Assembly (NCBI GenBank): GCA_046597185.1
Contig: JBKJLF010000736.1
Location: 1-13,807 of the forward strand
Reading direction: 5' to 3'
DNA length: 13,807 nucleotides
DNA from: CAMBDR01 sp046597185
GTDB taxonomy: Bacteria; Pseudomonadota; Gammaproteobacteria; Burkholderiales; Burkholderiaceae_D
Under the pieces are notes generated by a model. The model did no database searches. It saw only the letters and a program-made list of their open reading frames with translations, and had not been told where the DNA came from. Made by a program: the position numbers and the translations under genes. Numbering within the stretch: position 1 is the first letter of the stretch; each line of letters starts with the position of its first letter. Shown one piece after another: positions 6,664-13,807 of this stretch.

Positions 6664-7826
6664 CGTCGCTCCACCCACCACAATCCTGCGGTGGCAATCA
6701 ATAAAAATAAAAGGCTGGGGGCCAAAATCGTCACCAAAGGTGGCCAGGTATTTAAAATGCCGAGGGTTGACGCCAAACTGTTGAGTAGATGAAAACTCAC
6801 TCCGATCATAATCCCGATGAAAATTTTCAGGCTGACGCCACCTGCCCGCGCATGCAGATAGGCAAACGGCAGCGCCAGTGCCAACATCACAAACACTGCG
6901 AAGGGATAAATCAACTTCTTCCAGAAGGCGATTTGGTAACGCTGGGTATCCTGTTTGTTTTCAGCCAAATAGCGTTGATAGGCCAGCAAATCATAGGCCG
7001 ACATGCGCTCGGGGTCGGCAAACAAAACTGAAATGGTCTTGGGTGTGATTTCCGAGACCAGGGATTTGGTTTTCAACAGATGATTCGATACCAGCGTGCT
7101 TTGCTGTTGAATTGCCTGCTCAAACGATTCCTCCAGACTCAAGACCTTGCCAGGTTGCGCATTCAAAAAACGGGTTTCGGAGACATTTTCCAGTAGCCAC
7201 CGATTATTGCCCTGAAAGCGCGCACTGCGCGCCGCCACCAAGGTTTGCAAACGAAATTGCAAATCAAACTCATAGATTTTGATATCGCGCAGTTGCCCGT
7301 CAGGCCGATTTTCCTGCACATTTAAAAAGCGCGTGCCAAGGGCCGTGCCGGACTCGTTTTTAATCACATCTTTGGTCCACAAACCGGAGCGAAATTGATT
7401 GGAAACGGTTTGTTCCTGGGTTTCCAATTTGATTTTTTCCGCCGCCCGTGTACTCATGGGTGCCAGCAATTCACCAAATATCAAGGTGATGATGGTCAAG
7501 CCCAGGCCAATTTTAAATAACATCCACACCGCCAGCCGGGTCGAGAGGCCCGATACCCGCATGATGGTAAATTCAGAACGGGCGGCCAACATGGCCAAGG
7601 CGTAAATCGTACCGATCAGGGCGGCAACCGGCACCAATTCATAGATGCGCCCCGGCACGCCCAATAGCACAAACAACAGGGCATGTTGCAATTGGTAGCT
7701 GCCACGGCCAATTTGCTGCACTTCACCAGTCAAATCGATAAACGCAAACAAGGCTAAAAAAGCGATCAATACAAACAACACCGCTTGCAGAATTTCAACT
7801 GCCAGATATTTTTGCAATACTCTCAT
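6660..7826 (-). CDS. lptG: LPS export permease LptG
   Basis: Inner-membrane subunit of the LptB2FG transporter that extracts lipopolysaccharide and passes it to LptC. The protein has 388 residues. Six hydrophobic segments are visible at about 11-31, 57-81, 98-122, 304-325, 333-355 and 363-384. They enclose a soluble region of about 180 residues (130-300) that matches the periplasmic beta-jellyroll. The cytoplasmic stretch RSEFTIMRVSGLS (83-95) is the coupling-helix region expected to contact LptB. I chose ATG 7826 over the preceding GTG 7829 because AAGGA lies 7 nt from it; this site overlaps the lptF stop. It is 10 bp from lptF and overlaps cbiX by 4 bp. Confidence 0.94.
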   Translation of the reverse strand: MRVLQKYLAVEILQAVLFVLIAFLALFAFIDLTGEVQQIGRGSYQLQHALLFVLLGVPGRIYELVPVAALIGTIYALAMLAARSEFTIMRVSGLSTRLAVWMLFKIGLGLTIITLIFGELLAPMSTRAAEKIKLETQEQTVSNQFRSGLWTKDVIKNESGTALGTRFLNVQENRPDGQLRDIKIYEFDLQFRLQTLVAARSARFQGNNRWLLENVSETRFLNAQPGKVLSLEESFEQAIQQQSTLVSNHLLKTKSLVSEITPKTISVLFADPERMSAYDLLAYQRYLAENKQDTQRYQIAFWKKLIYPFAVFVMLALALPFAYLHARAGGVSLKIFIGIMIGVSFHLLNSLASTLGILNTWPPLVTILAPSLLFLLIATAGLWWVERR

Positions 7827-7836
7827 CACGTTATCC

Positions 7837-8964
7837 TTAATCTGGCTGACGACGCTGCCAATAGCGCCGCAAACTGGCCGCCAGCACCAAGGGATGAATC
7901 CGGCTATTGACGTTCAAACGCCAGGCAAACAGCGCAAACGTCATTAACAATACCGCGATATGCAAGGGCCACCAGGCCAAAGCCAGGGTAAGATGCTTTT
8001 GTGATACGGCCGCTTGCACCGCACTGACCAAACTACTGTATGTACTATACAACAGTAAGGCAATGATCAAACTGGTTGAGCGACCCGCCCGAGGATTTAC
8101 AAAACCCAGCGGAATGGCTAACAGCATGAGCGAAAAACCCATCAGCGGTAAGGCGATGCGCCACAATAATTCGCCTTGATGCGCACTTTTCAGATCGAGC
8201 AACAAGCTGGTGGTCGGCAACGCCTTGGCCGAGGTGTCGTCGGTCAAATCCTGGGTTTTGCTGGCGATTAACACGCTATAGCGCTCAAATTCCATCATTT
8301 GAAAATCGGCCTGGCGGGGTACGCCTTCATAGCGCCTTCCATGATGCATGAGCAGAAATTTATTGCCCTTGGCATCGGTTTCGATCTCGCCATCACTGGC
8401 TACCACCACGCTGGTACGGCCATCTTGCACGGTATTGACGAAAATATTTTTCACCCGGCTCACATCTTTGGAGATGCCTTCGACAAAAAATATGCGATTG
8501 GCTCCCGCCGATTCCTGAAACTTACCCGGTGTGACACGGGCCAAATCCTCACGCTTTTCAAAGCGTTGTTGGAACAGGCTGCTCTGTTGATTGGCCCATG
8601 GTGTTCCCCAAAAACTAAGTAGTGCGATCAGCGATATCAAGGGCGTGCCAAAGCGCAACACCGGGCCTATCCATTGGGTTAAACTCAGCCCTGAAGCAAA
8701 CCAGACCACCATTTCGGAATCCTGATAACTGCGCGTGACCACCATCAGTACGGCAATGAAACCCGTCAAAATCAAGAGTGTGGGCATAATATTGAGGGAA
8801 GCAAACCCAAGTAAAGCCAGCACGTCGGCCGAGGCAACTTTGCCGCCCGCCGCCCGTCCCAGTATCTTGACCAGAGTCACAGTAATAACAATCGTGAACA
8901 AAGCGGTAAATACCGCACCCGCAGTGGAGACTAATTCACGTTGCAAAGCTCGTTGAAAGATCAT
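7837..8964 (-). CDS. lptF: LPS export permease LptF
   Basis: Partner of LptG in the lipopolysaccharide export ABC transporter. The protein has 375 residues. Hydrophobic segments lie at about 13-33, 48-77, 100-120, 268-288, 296-320 and 328-348, with a soluble periplasmic jellyroll of about 140 residues between the third and fourth. YQDSEMVVWFASGLS (80-94) is the conserved cytoplasmic coupling helix, and the end PLGFVNPRAGRS (285-296) is typical of LptF. ATG 8964 is the only usable start: no in-frame start codon and no Shine-Dalgarno lie in the short upstream gap. It is first in the five-gene minus-strand run and divergent from pepA, the same neighbourhood as in E. coli. Confidence 0.95.
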   Translation of the reverse strand: MIFQRALQRELVSTAGAVFTALFTIVITVTLVKILGRAAGGKVASADVLALLGFASLNIMPTLLILTGFIAVLMVVTRSYQDSEMVVWFASGLSLTQWIGPVLRFGTPLISLIALLSFWGTPWANQQSSLFQQRFEKREDLARVTPGKFQESAGANRIFFVEGISKDVSRVKNIFVNTVQDGRTSVVVASDGEIETDAKGNKFLLMHHGRRYEGVPRQADFQMMEFERYSVLIASKTQDLTDDTSAKALPTTSLLLDLKSAHQGELLWRIALPLMGFSLMLLAIPLGFVNPRAGRSTSLIIALLLYSTYSSLVSAVQAAVSQKHLTLALAWWPLHIAVLLMTFALFAWRLNVNSRIHPLVLAASLRRYWQRRQPD

Positions 8965-8970
8965 TCGGCG

Positions 8971-8978
8971 TTTATAAT
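8971..8978. promoter_or_regulatory. Overlapping divergent -10 elements for pepA and lptF
   Basis: TTTATAAT carries a perfect TATAAT on the plus strand (8973-8978, for pepA) and TATAAA on the minus strand (8976-8971, for lptF). The 39-bp gap leaves little room for separate promoters. On the minus strand the standard 7-nt step from the -10 puts the transcript start exactly on the A of the lptF ATG (8964). Neither strand has a strong -35 at ideal spacing. Confidence 0.5.
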
Positions 8979-9003
8979 TGGAGGTAATAAATAGGAGAAC
9001 CCC

Positions 9004-10506
9004 ATGGACTTTAGCATAAAATCATTCGACGCCAAAAACACAATCAACATAAGTAAGGCAGGTTGCATCGCAGTCGGCGTCTTTGAGAACAAAAAATTAT
9101 CTTCTTCCGCCAAGGCTTTGGATCAACATGGTGCCATTACGAATGCACTGAAATCGGGCGACATCAGCGGTAAAGCAGGCTCTACTTTGTTGTTGCGCCA
9201 TTTAAACGATGTGGCCGCCGAGCGCGTTTTATTGGTTGGTTTGGGTAGCGAAGACGGTATTAGCAACAAAGACTTTTGTGCCAGCCTGGAAGCCGTTTGC
9301 AAAGCGTTTGCCAACCTGGGCGCGTCAGACGGCTTGATTGCCCTGCCCTTTGATGCGCTAAAAACACAAACCCTGGAATGGGCGATTCATCAAACCGTGA
9401 TGGCCATCCATGATCAGGCATTTCGTTGCGACGCTTTGAAGAGTAAAAAAGAGCATCCCACTGCTGGTGTTAAAAAATTCAAAATTGGTCTCGACAGCGC
9501 ACACGTCAATGCTGCCAAGCAGTACTTGGCAAACAGTTTGGCGATTGCCCACGGCAGCAATCTGACGCGCGAACTGGGTAATTTGCCGGGCAATTATTGC
9601 ACGCCAACCCATTTGGCCAACACCGCCAAAAAATTGGCCTCAGAATTCAAACTTGAAGTGGAAGTGTTGGATCGCAAACAAATTGAAGCCTTGAAAATGG
9701 GTAGCTTTTTATCGGTCTCCAATGGTAGCGACGAAGCGCCCAAATTCATTGTTATCAAACATATGGGTGGAAAACCCAAAGAAGCGCCTGTGGTACTGGT
9801 TGGCAAGGGCATTACCTTTGACTCCGGCGGCATTTCGCTCAAACCCGGTCCCAATATGGATGAAATGAAGTATGACATGGGTGGCGCGGGTTCGGTGTTG
9901 GGCACCATGCGCGCGGTGGCTGAACTGGAATTAAAAGCCAACATCATTGGCGTGATCGCTTCCTGCGAAAACATGCCTAATGGCCGTGCCACCAAGCCCG
10001 GTGATATTGTCACCTCAATGGCAGGTTTGACCATTGAAGTTTTAAATACCGACGCCGAAGGCCGTTTGATTTTGTGTGATGCCTTAACCTATGTTGAGCG
10101 TTTTAACCCGGCAGTGGTGATTGATATTGCCACCTTGACCGGGGCTTGCGTGATTGCACTGGGCAACCATAATTCGGGTTTATTCACCCGTCACGACGAG
10201 GCGCATGATCAGTTGGCCGATGCCTTGTTGGCCGCAGGCAAAGCCACCAATGATACCGCTTGGCGCATGCCGATTGAAGAGATTTATCACGATCAATTGA
10301 AATCCAATTTTGCCGATTTGGCCAATATTGGTACACCCGGCGCTGGCAGTATTGTGGCTGCCGCATTTTTGGAACGTTTTACGCGCAAATATACTTGGGC
10401 GCATCTGGATATTGCAGGCACATCGTGGAACTCAGGCGGGTCCAAGAGCGCAACAGGCCGCCCGGTGCCGTTGTTGACCCGGTTCCTGATTGACAGAACC
10501 AAATAA
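9004..10506 (+). CDS. pepA: Leucyl aminopeptidase (cytosol aminopeptidase, M17)
   Basis: Two-metal aminopeptidase that removes N-terminal leucine and other residues from peptides; acts as a cytoplasmic hexamer. The 500-residue length fits the family. The N-terminal alpha/beta domain covers about 1-160. The catalytic domain has VGKGITFDSGGISLKPG (K268, D273, K280), YDMGGAG (D291) and the M17 signature NTDAEGRL (348-355: D350, E352, R354); these sit two positions before their E. coli equivalents. ATG 9004 has a good AGGAG site 7 nt upstream. In E. coli PepA also binds DNA in Xer recombination; whether this one does is unknown. It is divergent from lptF. In E. coli the next gene is holC, but here xthA follows. 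Confidence 0.97.
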   Translation: MDFSIKSFDAKNTINISKAGCIAVGVFENKKLSSSAKALDQHGAITNALKSGDISGKAGSTLLLRHLNDVAAERVLLVGLGSEDGISNKDFCASLEAVCKAFANLGASDGLIALPFDALKTQTLEWAIHQTVMAIHDQAFRCDALKSKKEHPTAGVKKFKIGLDSAHVNAAKQYLANSLAIAHGSNLTRELGNLPGNYCTPTHLANTAKKLASEFKLEVEVLDRKQIEALKMGSFLSVSNGSDEAPKFIVIKHMGGKPKEAPVVLVGKGITFDSGGISLKPGPNMDEMKYDMGGAGSVLGTMRAVAELELKANIIGVIASCENMPNGRATKPGDIVTSMAGLTIEVLNTDAEGRLILCDALTYVERFNPAVVIDIATLTGACVIALGNHNSGLFTRHDEAHDQLADALLAAGKATNDTAWRMPIEEIYHDQLKSNFADLANIGTPGAGSIVAAAFLERFTRKYTWAHLDIAGTSWNSGGSKSATGRPVPLLTRFLIDRTK

Positions 10507-10522
10507 GCGTAATAAATAAGCG
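10501..10522. repeat. Short direct repeat spanning the pepA stop codon
   Basis: AAATAAGCG occurs at 10501-10509 and again at 10514-10522. The first copy holds the pepA stop codon TAA. It is short and may be chance or a small duplication; no function is evident. Confidence 0.4.
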
Positions 10523-10535
10523 CACGTTGTCATCG

Positions 10536-10559
10536 GGAGGGGAGTGTTTTACGCCCTCC
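10536..10559 (+). terminator. Possible weak hairpin after pepA
   Basis: GGAGGG (10536-10541) can pair with CCCTCC (10554-10559) across a 12-nt loop. There is no T-tract after it, so it is a poor intrinsic terminator and may be a partial stop or an RNA end stabiliser. It lies 29 bp after pepA and 31 bp before xthA. Confidence 0.3.
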
Positions 10560-10590
10560 ATTCAATCTATTCAATACAAACAGCCCATTC

Positions 10591-11358
10591 ATGAAAATCG
10601 CTACATGGAACGTCAATTCGCTCAAAGTCCGCTTACCCCAGGTCATTAAATGGCTGGAAACCAGTCCGGTAGACGTGCTGTGTCTGCAAGAAACCAAGCT
10701 TACCAACGATAAATTCCCCCAGGCTGAAATCGAAGCCGCAGGTTACCAAGTGGTGTTCAGCGGGCAAAAAACCTATAACGGCGTCGCCATTTTGGCGCGC
10801 CATGCGATTAGCGATGTGGTTGTCAATAATCCGCACTTTGCCGATGAGCAACAACGCATCCTGACTGCCAGCATCGCAGGCTTGCGCATCGTATGCGCCT
10901 ACGTGCCCAACGGGCAAGCGCTGGACTCGGATAAGTATCAATACAAATTGCAATGGCTGGCCGCATTTCGCACCTGGCTGGCCGAGCAAAGACAACAGTT
11001 TGAGCAGTTGGCCGTATTGGGCGACTACAATATCGCCCCGGCTGACGCCGATGTGCATGATCCGGCAGCGTGGGAAGGTCAGGTTTTGGTGTCGGCACCA
11101 GAACGACAAGCCTTGCAAGCCTTGCTCGATATCGGCTTGGCTGATTCATTTCGCCTGTTTGAACAAGCACCCAAATCGTTCAGTTGGTGGGATTACCGCG
11201 CGCTCGGGTTTCGCTTGAATAAGGGGATGCGCATCGATCATATTTTATTGTCGCAAGCGCTCGCCAGCCGTTGCAGCGCCTGCGTGATTGACCGGGTGCC
11301 GCGCAAATGGGAACAACCGTCGGATCATACCCCCGTGATCGCCAGTATCGACGAATAA
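10591..11358 (+). CDS. xthA: Exodeoxyribonuclease III (AP endonuclease)
   Basis: Base-excision repair enzyme that cuts at abasic sites and degrades duplex DNA 3' to 5'. The 255-residue protein shows all core motifs of the exonuclease III/AP endonuclease fold: TWNVNS with N7, LQETK with E34 (metal ligand), YVPNG with Y104, LGDYNIAP with D145 and N147, MRIDHIL with D216, and PSDHTPV with D245 and H246 (catalytic histidine). It is close to E. coli XthA (268). ATG 10591 lacks a Shine-Dalgarno; the leader is A/T-rich, with a repeated ATTCAAT. It lies 84 bp after pepA and may share its transcript, since the hairpin between them is weak. Confidence 0.96.
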   Translation: MKIATWNVNSLKVRLPQVIKWLETSPVDVLCLQETKLTNDKFPQAEIEAAGYQVVFSGQKTYNGVAILARHAISDVVVNNPHFADEQQRILTASIAGLRIVCAYVPNGQALDSDKYQYKLQWLAAFRTWLAEQRQQFEQLAVLGDYNIAPADADVHDPAAWEGQVLVSAPERQALQALLDIGLADSFRLFEQAPKSFSWWDYRALGFRLNKGMRIDHILLSQALASRCSACVIDRVPRKWEQPSDHTPVIASIDE

Positions 11359-11413
11359 TAGTAAAAAAAGGCAAAGAAATCAGCGAAAGAATCTGAAACA
11401 AGAAGCAATTCGT

Positions 11414-11441
11414 TTGGCGCACCACGCTACTCTGCTATCAT
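11414..11441 (+). promoter_or_regulatory. Sigma-70 promoter with extended -10 for the DUF349 gene
   Basis: TTGGCG at 11414-11419 (four of six to the -35 consensus), a 16-bp spacer, then TATCAT at 11436-11441 (five of six to -10) preceded by TG at 11433-11434, an extended -10. It sits in the 116-bp gap after xthA and predicts a transcript start near 11448, about 27 nt before the ATG. Confidence 0.55.
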
Positions 11442-11474
11442 GACGGTCTTGTTCGATCTCCTCCAAGCCCAGAT

Positions 11475-13807
11475 ATGTTCGATTTCCTTTTCAAACGCCC
11501 ACCCGCGCCCAAGGCGTCTAAAATCACGCCCAAAGCACCACCGCCACCCGTCGCTGCTGCACCCGCTCAAGCGAGTGCCGCAGCAGCGCGCCAACAAGAG
11601 AAACAAGCTGCGTTAGAGCAAGCGCGCAACTTGGGTTCCGATGAAGAACTTGCCCTGGCCTTGTTGCTACAATGCCAATTTGCGGATGCCCGTTTGCTGG
11701 CCGCCGAGAAATTGCACAGTAAGCCGCATCTGGAGCGCGCCTTGCAAGCGATGCGCAATACCGATCGTCGTGTGGAAAAATTGATACAACAACGATTACA
11801 ATTTTTAGCGCATCAGGCACAGCAACAACAACAATTACTGGTGTGTCTGGAGTCTGCCAAAAGTTTGTTGGCTGAAACCCAATTAATGCCCAATCAAGTG
11901 GCAGCACTGGATCGACGTTGGCAAGTGGCAGGCGGAAAAGATGATCACGCTGAATTTGTCCAGGTGAGGCAGCAGCTTGGCGCACGCTTGCAACAGCAAA
12001 TGCAGTTGCAACGTGCCATTCGGGATCACATTCAAAGCCTCGCTGCTCAAGAGCCAATAGCCGACCTAAGTACCGCGCAATGGCGCACGCAATGGAGCAC
12101 GCAATTGAGTAGCTTGATACAACTTGGCGCAGAATTTGCAAAATCACCCGAAATCAATTCCGTACCCAAATCGTTGTTGCTGGAATTGGCGCAAACCCAA
12201 ACCCGGCTGCAGCAGCAATTGCTCAACGTGCAACAAGCCGAACAGTTAATGGCACAAAACGCGCAGCACGCCGCGCAGTACGCCCAAGCCCAAGCCGCTG
12301 CTGTCAGCGTGCCATCGCCGCAAATCAGCGACCCAGAAAACCACAGCGAAACCACGCCGCCAATCGTAAGCCATGGCGACGATGCCCCCGCAGCACCAAT
12401 TGAACGGACTCGTGCGCCCAAGCTCAAGCAAGTAAGCGACCCTGCCATACAACAACACTTTGCCAGTGCCCTGGATGCGCTGGAAAAAGCATTGGAACAA
12501 GGCTTATTGCATGCGGCCTTTGAGCACGATAAAGTCTTGCGTGAACTCAAACAAGTGCGCCCGAATGCACAACAAGCAGCACGTTTGAGTCAGGCCCGGG
12601 CAGAATTGCATCGGCTTCAGGGTTGGGCCAAGTGGGGCGGCAATGTCTCGCGTGAAGAGTTGATAAAGGCAGTGGAAGAGTTGGCGCAACAAGAGTTGGC
12701 CATGGTTGAATTGGCTAAAAAAGTGGGCAGTATGCGTGAGCGCTGGAAAAAACTCGATACCGCATCCGGTGCCGCACCAAAATCGCTGTGGGAACGCTTT
12801 GACCAATCTTGTACCGAAGCCTATGCGCCCGCCGCCGCACATTTCAAAAAACTGGGCGAAGAACGCCAGCAAAATTTACAGCAAGCGCAAGCCTTATTGG
12901 TACAAATCGAGCAATTTAACGCCAGTTTTGCTGCCGAAAGCGCTGATTGGCGTCAGGTCGCACATTTTACTCAACGGCAGCGGCAACACTGGCAACAATT
13001 GGGGCCGCTGGAACGTAAAGATAAAAAGCGCCTCGACCAGGAATTTGAACGCCTGATGAATGTCAGCGGTGTCGCCCTGGCCGAACAACGGCGGCACGAA
13101 GTACTACGACGTGAACAAATGATTAAAGAAGTAGCGGCTTGCAATCCACATGATCGCGGCACGCTCGATTTACTGCGCCAATTGCAAGAACGCTGGCAAG
13201 AACAAGCCAAAGCCTTGCCGCTGGATCGCAAGCCCGAACAAGACTTATGGCAACGCTTTCGCAGCGCCTGCGACGCCGTGTTTGCAGCCCGTAAAGAGTC
13301 CGCGCAAGTGGCCGATTCGGAACGACGCAACCACTTATGTGCCAAAGAAGCGCTATGCGCGCAGATGGAAGGCCCGCATGACGCGCTTGCCCCACTTGAC
13401 GCGGCCAAATTATTGCGCACCAGCCAGGATGCCTGGAGCCAAATCGGTGCCGTGCCGCGCGCGCAAGAACAAACCATTGAACAACGCTATCAACGCGCCA
13501 GACAGGGTTTACAACAGCAAATCGAGCAAGCCAAACGCGCTGCACGCCAACAGGAACACGCGCATATTCGACAAAAACTGGCACTTTGCCAGCAACTCGA
13601 AGCCGCACTGGCAGAGTCCGCCACCGATTTTAATGCCGAAACCTGGCAGCAAACTTGGCAACAGCGCTGGCAAGCCATCGCGCCGCTGGGGCGTGAGTTG
13701 GAAACCACGCTGAGCCGCCGCTTTCAGGCGGCATTGCAGGCTGCAACACAGGGTACAAGCGGGGGTACAAGCGGGGGTACAAGCGGGGGTACAAGCGGGG
13801 GTACAAT
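11475..13807 (+). CDS. DUF349-family repeat protein, C-terminus cut by window end
   Basis: The frame is open from ATG 11475 to the window edge, 777 codons with no stop. The start MFDFLFKRP followed by a proline/alanine stretch resembles DUF349 proteins of betaproteobacteria as I recall them. The protein is very rich in Gln, Ala, Leu and Arg and mostly predicted helical or coiled coil. The DUF349 signature, Trp then a short turn and a later aromatic-rich (L/R)(W/R/E)xRF helix, recurs with Trp at about 424, 506, 574, 654 and 732. Clear examples are SLWERFDQSCTEAY (437-450), LGPLERKDKKRLDQEFERL (509-527) and LWQRFRSACDAVF. A less conserved N-terminal half contains a similar RRW at 149. The function of the family is unknown. 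At residue 760 it enters a Gly-Thr-Ser-Gly array. No Shine-Dalgarno is visible before the ATG, but an extended -10 promoter is. Confidence 0.85.
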   Translation, partial: MFDFLFKRPPAPKASKITPKAPPPPVAAAPAQASAAAARQQEKQAALEQARNLGSDEELALALLLQCQFADARLLAAEKLHSKPHLERALQAMRNTDRRVEKLIQQRLQFLAHQAQQQQQLLVCLESAKSLLAETQLMPNQVAALDRRWQVAGGKDDHAEFVQVRQQLGARLQQQMQLQRAIRDHIQSLAAQEPIADLSTAQWRTQWSTQLSSLIQLGAEFAKSPEINSVPKSLLLELAQTQTRLQQQLLNVQQAEQLMAQNAQHAAQYAQAQAAAVSVPSPQISDPENHSETTPPIVSHGDDAPAAPIERTRAPKLKQVSDPAIQQHFASALDALEKALEQGLLHAAFEHDKVLRELKQVRPNAQQAARLSQARAELHRLQGWAKWGGNVSREELIKAVEELAQQELAMVELAKKVGSMRERWKKLDTASGAAPKSLWERFDQSCTEAYAPAAAHFKKLGEERQQNLQQAQALLVQIEQFNASFAAESADWRQVAHFTQRQRQHWQQLGPLERKDKKRLDQEFERLMNVSGVALAEQRRHEVLRREQMIKEVAACNPHDRGTLDLLRQLQERWQEQAKALPLDRKPEQDLWQRFRSACDAVFAARKESAQVADSERRNHLCAKEALCAQMEGPHDALAPLDAAKLLRTSQDAWSQIGAVPRAQEQTIEQRYQRARQGLQQQIEQAKRAARQQEHAHIRQKLALCQQLEAALAESATDFNAETWQQTWQQRWQAIAPLGRELETTLSRRFQAALQAATQGTSGGTSGGTSGGTSGGT
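13752..13807 (+). repeat. 12-bp in-frame tandem repeat encoding Gly-Thr-Ser-Gly
   Basis: GGTACAAGCGGG is repeated four times without error (13752-13799), followed by a partial fifth copy GGTACAA and then a T at the window's last base. The unit is 12 bp, so copy-number change keeps the reading frame and adds or removes Gly-Thr-Ser-Gly in the DUF349 protein. On the coding strand the copies form G5 runs at 13761-13765, 13773-13777, 13785-13789 and 13797-13801, each separated by the identical 7-nt TACAAGC. This meets the classical G3+N1-7 quadruplex rule. A further G3 lies at 13751-13753. Confidence 0.95.

Noticed and set aside
10633..11118. A 161-codon minus-strand open frame opposite xthA
   Set aside because: xthA has all catalytic motifs of its family on the plus strand; the antisense product has no recognisable domain.
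11524..12147. A 207-codon minus-strand open frame, and others at 12504-12872 and 13123-13608
   Set aside because: All are antisense to the DUF349 gene, whose open frame, repeat signature and promoter support the plus strand. Low stop density opposite CAA/TTG-rich codons explains them.
13752..13807. CRISPR array or origin iterons
   Set aside because: Units are 12 bp, contiguous without spacers, and in frame with the gene that contains them, so it is a coding tandem repeat.

Overview
The window looks like chromosomal DNA of a betaproteobacterium, most likely Burkholderiales and possibly Oxalobacteraceae. This rests on protein flavour and gene arrangement (a 533-residue-class malate synthase A, an E. 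coli-like ThyA, lptFG divergent from pepA, a kynurenine pathway pair, and a DUF349 protein starting MFDFLFKRP). No 16S or other decisive marker is present, so the family is an inference. Both window ends cut through genes. I see no tRNA, rRNA, CRISPR array, insertion sequence or phage gene.

Layout. (1) 2-331 (+) is the end of an EAL-domain cyclic-di-GMP phosphodiesterase, separated by a bidirectional terminator from aceB (malate synthase A, -). (2) aceB is divergent from a LysR-type regulator (+). The roughly 200 bp between them carry several dyads, including one with the LysR-type T-N11-A pattern, so the regulator probably controls aceB and itself. (3) thyA (+) follows the regulator behind a terminator. 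(4) 8964 down to 4083 (-) is a tightly packed run lptF-lptG-cbiX-kynU-kynA with overlaps or very short gaps. It joins essential lipopolysaccharide export genes to a tetrapyrrole chelatase and two tryptophan-degradation enzymes. The formamidase gene kynB, often the third kyn gene, is absent. (5) pepA (+) diverges from lptF across only 39 bp, where two -10 elements on opposite strands overlap. lptF is predicted to be leaderless. (6) xthA (+) follows pepA, then a large DUF349-family gene (11475 to the window end, open) with its own extended -10 promoter.

How they work together. KynA opens tryptophan to N-formylkynurenine and KynU cleaves kynurenine to anthranilate and alanine; a formamidase encoded elsewhere must join them. 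LptF and LptG form the membrane part of the LPS exporter. AceB is the second step of the glyoxylate shunt. ThyA and XthA serve DNA precursor synthesis and repair.

The most distinctive sequence is at the right edge. The DUF349 protein contains about five copies of a roughly 78-residue repeat and then runs into a 12-bp tandem array encoding Gly-Thr-Ser-Gly. On the coding strand this array gives four G5 runs separated by identical 7-nt loops, a canonical G-quadruplex pattern. I did not find a clearly new multi-gene defence or mobile system here; most genes are housekeeping.
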